6,029 bases of DNA from DASSCW01 sp036555005. GTDB taxonomy: Bacteria; Chloroflexota; Limnocylindria; QHBO01. The notes beneath the pieces were generated by a model. The model did not search any database. It saw only the letters and a program-made list of their open reading frames with translations, and was not told the origin of the DNA. The stretch's first letter is position 1, and each line of letters begins with the position of its first letter. Made by a program: the position numbers and the translations under genes. The stretch is taken from NCBI GenBank assembly GCA_036555005.1, contig DATBME010000044.1, positions 1 through 6,029 on the forward strand, given 5' to 3'. Below are positions 5,598-6,029 of the stretch, one piece after another.

Positions 5598-6029
5598 ATG
5601 GCAAAAGCCAACCTGCCCAAGGCCGATGCGGCCCGGTCCGTCGCCGGCAGCCCCGGCCGTCACCGGCTGGATGCCACCGAGCGGGCCATGGTCGAGCTGC
5701 TGCAGCAGGACGGGCGGCTGACGATCACCCAGCTGGCGAGGACGCTGCGGGTCACCGAGGTCACCGCACGTCGCAAGCTGAGGCGCCTGATGGGCGACGG
5801 CATCATCCGGGTGGTGGCCACGGTCGATCCCTTCGACGTGGGCTACGAGACGCCGGTGATCATCGGCCTCAAGGTCCAGCGCGGGCAGATGGACGCCGTG
5901 GCGGAGCGGCTCAGCCGGCTGCCACAGGTGCGCTATGTCGGCGCCAGCACCGGGCGGGTGGACCTGATCATCGAGGTCGTGACGCGCACCAACCAGGACC
6001 TGGCCGACTTCCTGATGAACGAGCTGGCG
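5598..6029 (+). CDS. Lrp/AsnC family transcriptional regulator, N-terminal part
   Basis: The first 144 codons of a gene that continues beyond the right edge. Residues 1-22 are a basic, Ala/Pro-rich leader. Residues 24-72 form the AsnC-type winged helix-turn-helix: L-D-A-T-E-R-A-M-V-E-L-L-Q-Q-D-G-R (24-40), L-A-R-T-L-R-V-T-E-V-T-A-R-R-K-L-R-R-L (46-64) and G-I-I-R-V (68-72). From about 85 on comes the ligand-binding RAM domain: P-V-I-I-G-L-K-V (86-93), V-R-Y-V-G-A-S-T-G-R-V-D-L-I-I-E-V (111-127). Probably only the last 15-30 residues are missing. The ATG at 5598 lacks a clear Shine-Dalgarno, but the next ATG (5688) would cut into the helix-turn-helix. Known relatives form dimers or octamers and respond to amino acids or related small molecules. 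Being divergent from the permease operon, it probably controls that operon and itself. Confidence 0.9.
   Translation, partial: MAKANLPKADAARSVAGSPGRHRLDATERAMVELLQQDGRLTITQLARTLRVTEVTARRKLRRLMGDGIIRVVATVDPFDVGYETPVIIGLKVQRGQMDAVAERLSRLPQVRYVGASTGRVDLIIEVVTRTNQDLADFLMNELA

Noticed and set aside
5755..5771. Tandem GGTCACCGA / GGTCACCG inside the regulator gene
   Set aside because: It encodes V-T-E-V-T-A of the helix-turn-helix and is explained by coding sequence and codon bias.

Overview
The window is a GC-rich (roughly two-thirds by eye), gene-dense stretch of a bacterial chromosome. It holds eight protein-coding genes, two of them cut by the window edges, and no sign of mobile elements, CRISPR arrays, tRNA or rRNA. 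A deazaflavin (F420)-dependent oxidoreductase relative at the left edge, heavy G/C third-position use and the mix of families suggest a high-GC actinobacterium or a member of the Chloroflexota. The sequence alone does not decide between them.

Left half (1-2169): small, mostly single genes in alternating orientation. They are the C-terminal end of a Ddn-like F420-dependent nitroreductase family protein (+), a small cupin (-), a conserved protein of unknown function (+), a second cupin with a complete metal site (-), and a four-helix membrane protein of unknown function (+). The 126-bp divergent gap between the second cupin and the membrane protein contains four separate perfect inverted repeats, so it is probably a control region. 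No gap exceeds 300 bases.

Right half (2201-6029): a tightly packed minus-strand operon, read from right to left. It encodes an NCS1-family permease for a nucleobase-like, hydantoin-like or allantoin-like compound, a DUF1028 protein (predicted Ntn-hydrolase fold), and an arginase/agmatinase/formimidoylglutamase-family metallohydrolase. The permease stop and DUF1028 start overlap as ATGA. The DUF1028 stop and ureohydrolase start overlap as GTGA. Translational coupling is therefore likely. An Lrp/AsnC-family regulator is divergently transcribed from the head of this operon and runs off the right edge.

Taken together, the right half looks like a self-contained import-and-hydrolysis module for a nitrogen-rich small molecule: uptake by the permease, cleavage by one or two hydrolases, and local control by an amino-acid-type sensor. 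The substrate is not evident. The ureohydrolase keeps all six metal ligands but carries Asn where arginases and agmatinases have a catalytic His, and DUF1028 has no function that I can assign. This operon is the best candidate for undescribed biology in the window.
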